Below, in pieces: positions 5,267-6,422 of a stretch of 6,422 nucleotides of DNA. The translations under genes were made by a program, and so were the position numbers. The stretch's first letter is position 1. Each line of letters opens with the position of its first letter. This DNA is from Oceanospirillales bacterium. Its GTDB lineage: Bacteria > Pseudomonadota > Gammaproteobacteria > Xanthomonadales > SZUA-36. The stretch spans positions 1 through 6,422 of the forward strand of contig QIKG01000173.1 in NCBI GenBank assembly GCA_003232965.1. Reading direction: 5' to 3'. The notes below the pieces were generated by a model. It saw nothing but the letters and a program-made list of their open reading frames with translations. It ran no database searches and was not told the DNA's origin.

Positions 5267-6256
5267 ATGCTGGATGTTACTGAAAAAATGTTGAAACCCA
5301 CTGGGGTTATCGTCGATGAAATCAGCCCAACCCGTTCACGGGTTAAGCTGGAGCCGCTTGAACGCGGTTTTGGACACACGCTGGGCAATGCCCTGCGCCG
5401 TGTGCTTTTGTCATCAATCCCTGGCTGTGCCATTACTGAAGTCACCATTGATGGTGTCAGTCATGAGTACACCACCATTGAGAATTTGCAGGAAGACATC
5501 ATTGAGGTCATGTTGAATCTCAAAGGTGTTGCGCTGATTATGCATGAGCATGAATCTGCGGTATTACGCCTGTCAAAAAATGGTCCTGGTGCGGTAACTG
5601 CTGGCGATATAATTGTTGATCACGATATAGAAATCGTAAATCCTGATCACTTGCTTGCTAATTTAAGCAAAGACGGTTCGCTGAATATGGAAATCAAAGT
5701 CGAAAAAGGCGTTGGTTACCGTCCGGCTATCCGCAGTAAGGATGAGTCTGAAGAAAGTCGTTCAATCGGCGCACTGATGCTGGATGCTTCATTCTCACCT
5801 ATTCGACGCGTGTCTTATGAAGTTGAAGCGGCCCGCGTAGAGCAGCGTACCAATCTCGACAGTCTCACCATGGACATTGAAACCGATGGCACGGTAGATT
5901 GCGAAGAAGCGGTTAAACTCGCAGCTAACATTTTGGTTGACCAGATGTTTGTCTTCATCGATTTTGAAAAACGCGCCAAGGTAGAAGAAGTAGAGCCTGA
6001 GATCGAAGTTGATCCGATTCTGCTACAACCGATTGACGATCTGGAACTTACCGTTCGTTCAACCAACTGCCTGAAAGCAGAAAGCATTTTATACATCGGT
6101 GACCTGGTACAGCGCACCGAAGTTGAATTACTCAAAACCCCGAATCTTGGTAAGAAATCATTAACCGAGATTAAAGATGTACTCGCTTCTCATGAGTTGT
6201 CATTGGGAATGAAATTGGAAAACTGGCCACCTGCTTCGTTACAAACAAGCATATAA
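5267..6256 (+). CDS. rpoA: DNA-directed RNA polymerase subunit alpha
   Basis: Alpha dimerises to nucleate assembly of RNA polymerase, and its C-terminal domain contacts UP elements and activators. The product is 329 residues, the same as E. coli. The N-terminal domain (about 1-230) holds LEPLERGFGHTLGNALRRVLLSS, the dimerisation and beta-contact region, and EAARVEQRTNLDSL. An acidic linker (EEVEPEIEVDP) leads to the C-terminal domain, with VRSTNCLKAE (Arg264, equivalent to DNA-binding Arg265) and TPNLGKKSLTEIKDVL. The tail LSLGMKLENWPPAS is conserved, but the preceding SRG is SHE here. GAGAGG at 5253-5258 supports the start. It follows a 78-nt gap with a terminator-like hairpin; in E. coli alpha escapes S4 repression although its neighbours do not. 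Confidence 0.98.
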   Translation: MLDVTEKMLKPTGVIVDEISPTRSRVKLEPLERGFGHTLGNALRRVLLSSIPGCAITEVTIDGVSHEYTTIENLQEDIIEVMLNLKGVALIMHEHESAVLRLSKNGPGAVTAGDIIVDHDIEIVNPDHLLANLSKDGSLNMEIKVEKGVGYRPAIRSKDESEESRSIGALMLDASFSPIRRVSYEVEAARVEQRTNLDSLTMDIETDGTVDCEEAVKLAANILVDQMFVFIDFEKRAKVEEVEPEIEVDPILLQPIDDLELTVRSTNCLKAESILYIGDLVQRTEVELLKTPNLGKKSLTEIKDVLASHELSLGMKLENWPPASLQTSI

Positions 6257-6282
6257 GTCGCCACTGATAACAGGAAAATACA

Positions 6283-6422
6283 ATGCGTCATAAAAAGTCC
6301 GGACGTAAACTAAATCGTAACAGTTCACATCGTAAAGCTATGTTTAAAAACATGGCCTCGTCACTGTTCAAGCACGAAATCATTAAAACTACTTTGCCTA
6401 AAGCCAAGGAACTGCGGCGTGT
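6283..6422 (+). CDS. rplQ: 50S ribosomal protein L17, 5' part
   Basis: L17 is a large-subunit protein near the peptide exit tunnel. Forty-six codons plus two bases are present before the window ends, out of about 127 in E. coli. The visible part starts MRHKKSGRKLNRNSSHRKAM and continues FKNMASSLFKHEIIKTTLPK, AKELRR, which aligns with E. coli L17 without gaps. AGGA at 6272-6275 lies seven bases before the ATG. It is 26 bases after rpoA and is the expected last gene of the alpha operon. Truncation is by the window edge and is not biological. Confidence 0.97.
   Translation, partial: MRHKKSGRKLNRNSSHRKAMFKNMASSLFKHEIIKTTLPKAKELRR

Noticed and set aside
5176..5448. Minus-strand open frame spanning the rpsD-rpoA gap
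   Set aside because: It crosses the gap but most of it is antisense to the start of rpoA, it resembles no family I know, and the gap is better explained by hairpins and the rpoA ribosome-binding site.
5815..6135. 106-codon open frame on the minus strand inside rpoA
   Set aside because: Low-complexity Ser-rich translation, antisense to conserved alpha codons, and no ribosome-binding context. It is a shadow frame.
1..6422. Hidden accessory system, mobile element, CRISPR array, or RNA gene
   Set aside because: Almost all bases are accounted for by conserved ribosomal protein, secY and rpoA genes. The longest gap is 108 nt, and no direct-repeat arrays, transposase fragments or tRNA-like folds were seen.

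Overview
The window is the distal part of the spc ribosomal-protein operon followed by almost all of the alpha operon, from a gammaproteobacterium. The order, all on the + strand, is rpsH (3' tail) - rplF - rplR - rpsE - rpmD - rplO - secY - rpmJ | rpsM - rpsK - rpsD - rpoA - rplQ (5' part). Direct passage from secY to rpmJ, with no adk, map or infA between them, is the gammaproteobacterial arrangement and unlike that of Firmicutes. The SecY, alpha, S11 and S4 proteins align almost end to end with my recollection of the E. coli and Pseudomonas proteins. Composition is moderately AT-rich by eye, and several residues (S4 starting MARYIGPTCKL, a SecY tail reading SYGRSGVVRR) are non-enteric. I cannot name the order or genus with confidence.

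Positions 1-3677 (spc part): tightly packed genes with gaps of 0-45 nt. rpsE and rpmD overlap by 8 nt, and rplO and secY share one base (TAATG), so translational coupling is likely. secY encodes the central channel of the general secretion pathway. rpmJ (38 codons, 3561-3677) is the zinc-ribbon form of L36. A perfect 6-bp inverted repeat lies just before the rpmJ ribosome-binding site.

Positions 3678-3785: the longest non-coding stretch in the window (108 nt). It is AT-rich at first, with a plausible sigma-70 promoter, then has a leader that can fold, ending in a strong Shine-Dalgarno sequence for rpsM. This is where the alpha-operon promoter and the S4 feedback target are expected.

Positions 3786-6422 (alpha part): S13, S11, S4, the RNA polymerase alpha subunit and the start of L17. 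The 78-nt rpsD-rpoA gap holds a GC-rich hairpin followed by TTCTTTTTA, which looks like an intrinsic terminator or partial attenuator inside the operon.

Together the genes supply small- and large-subunit ribosomal proteins, the translocon core and the polymerase assembly subunit, linking ribosome, secretion and transcription capacity. I found no mobile element, CRISPR array, tRNA or rRNA gene, or accessory system. The observations worth a second look are modest variations within an otherwise ordinary housekeeping region.
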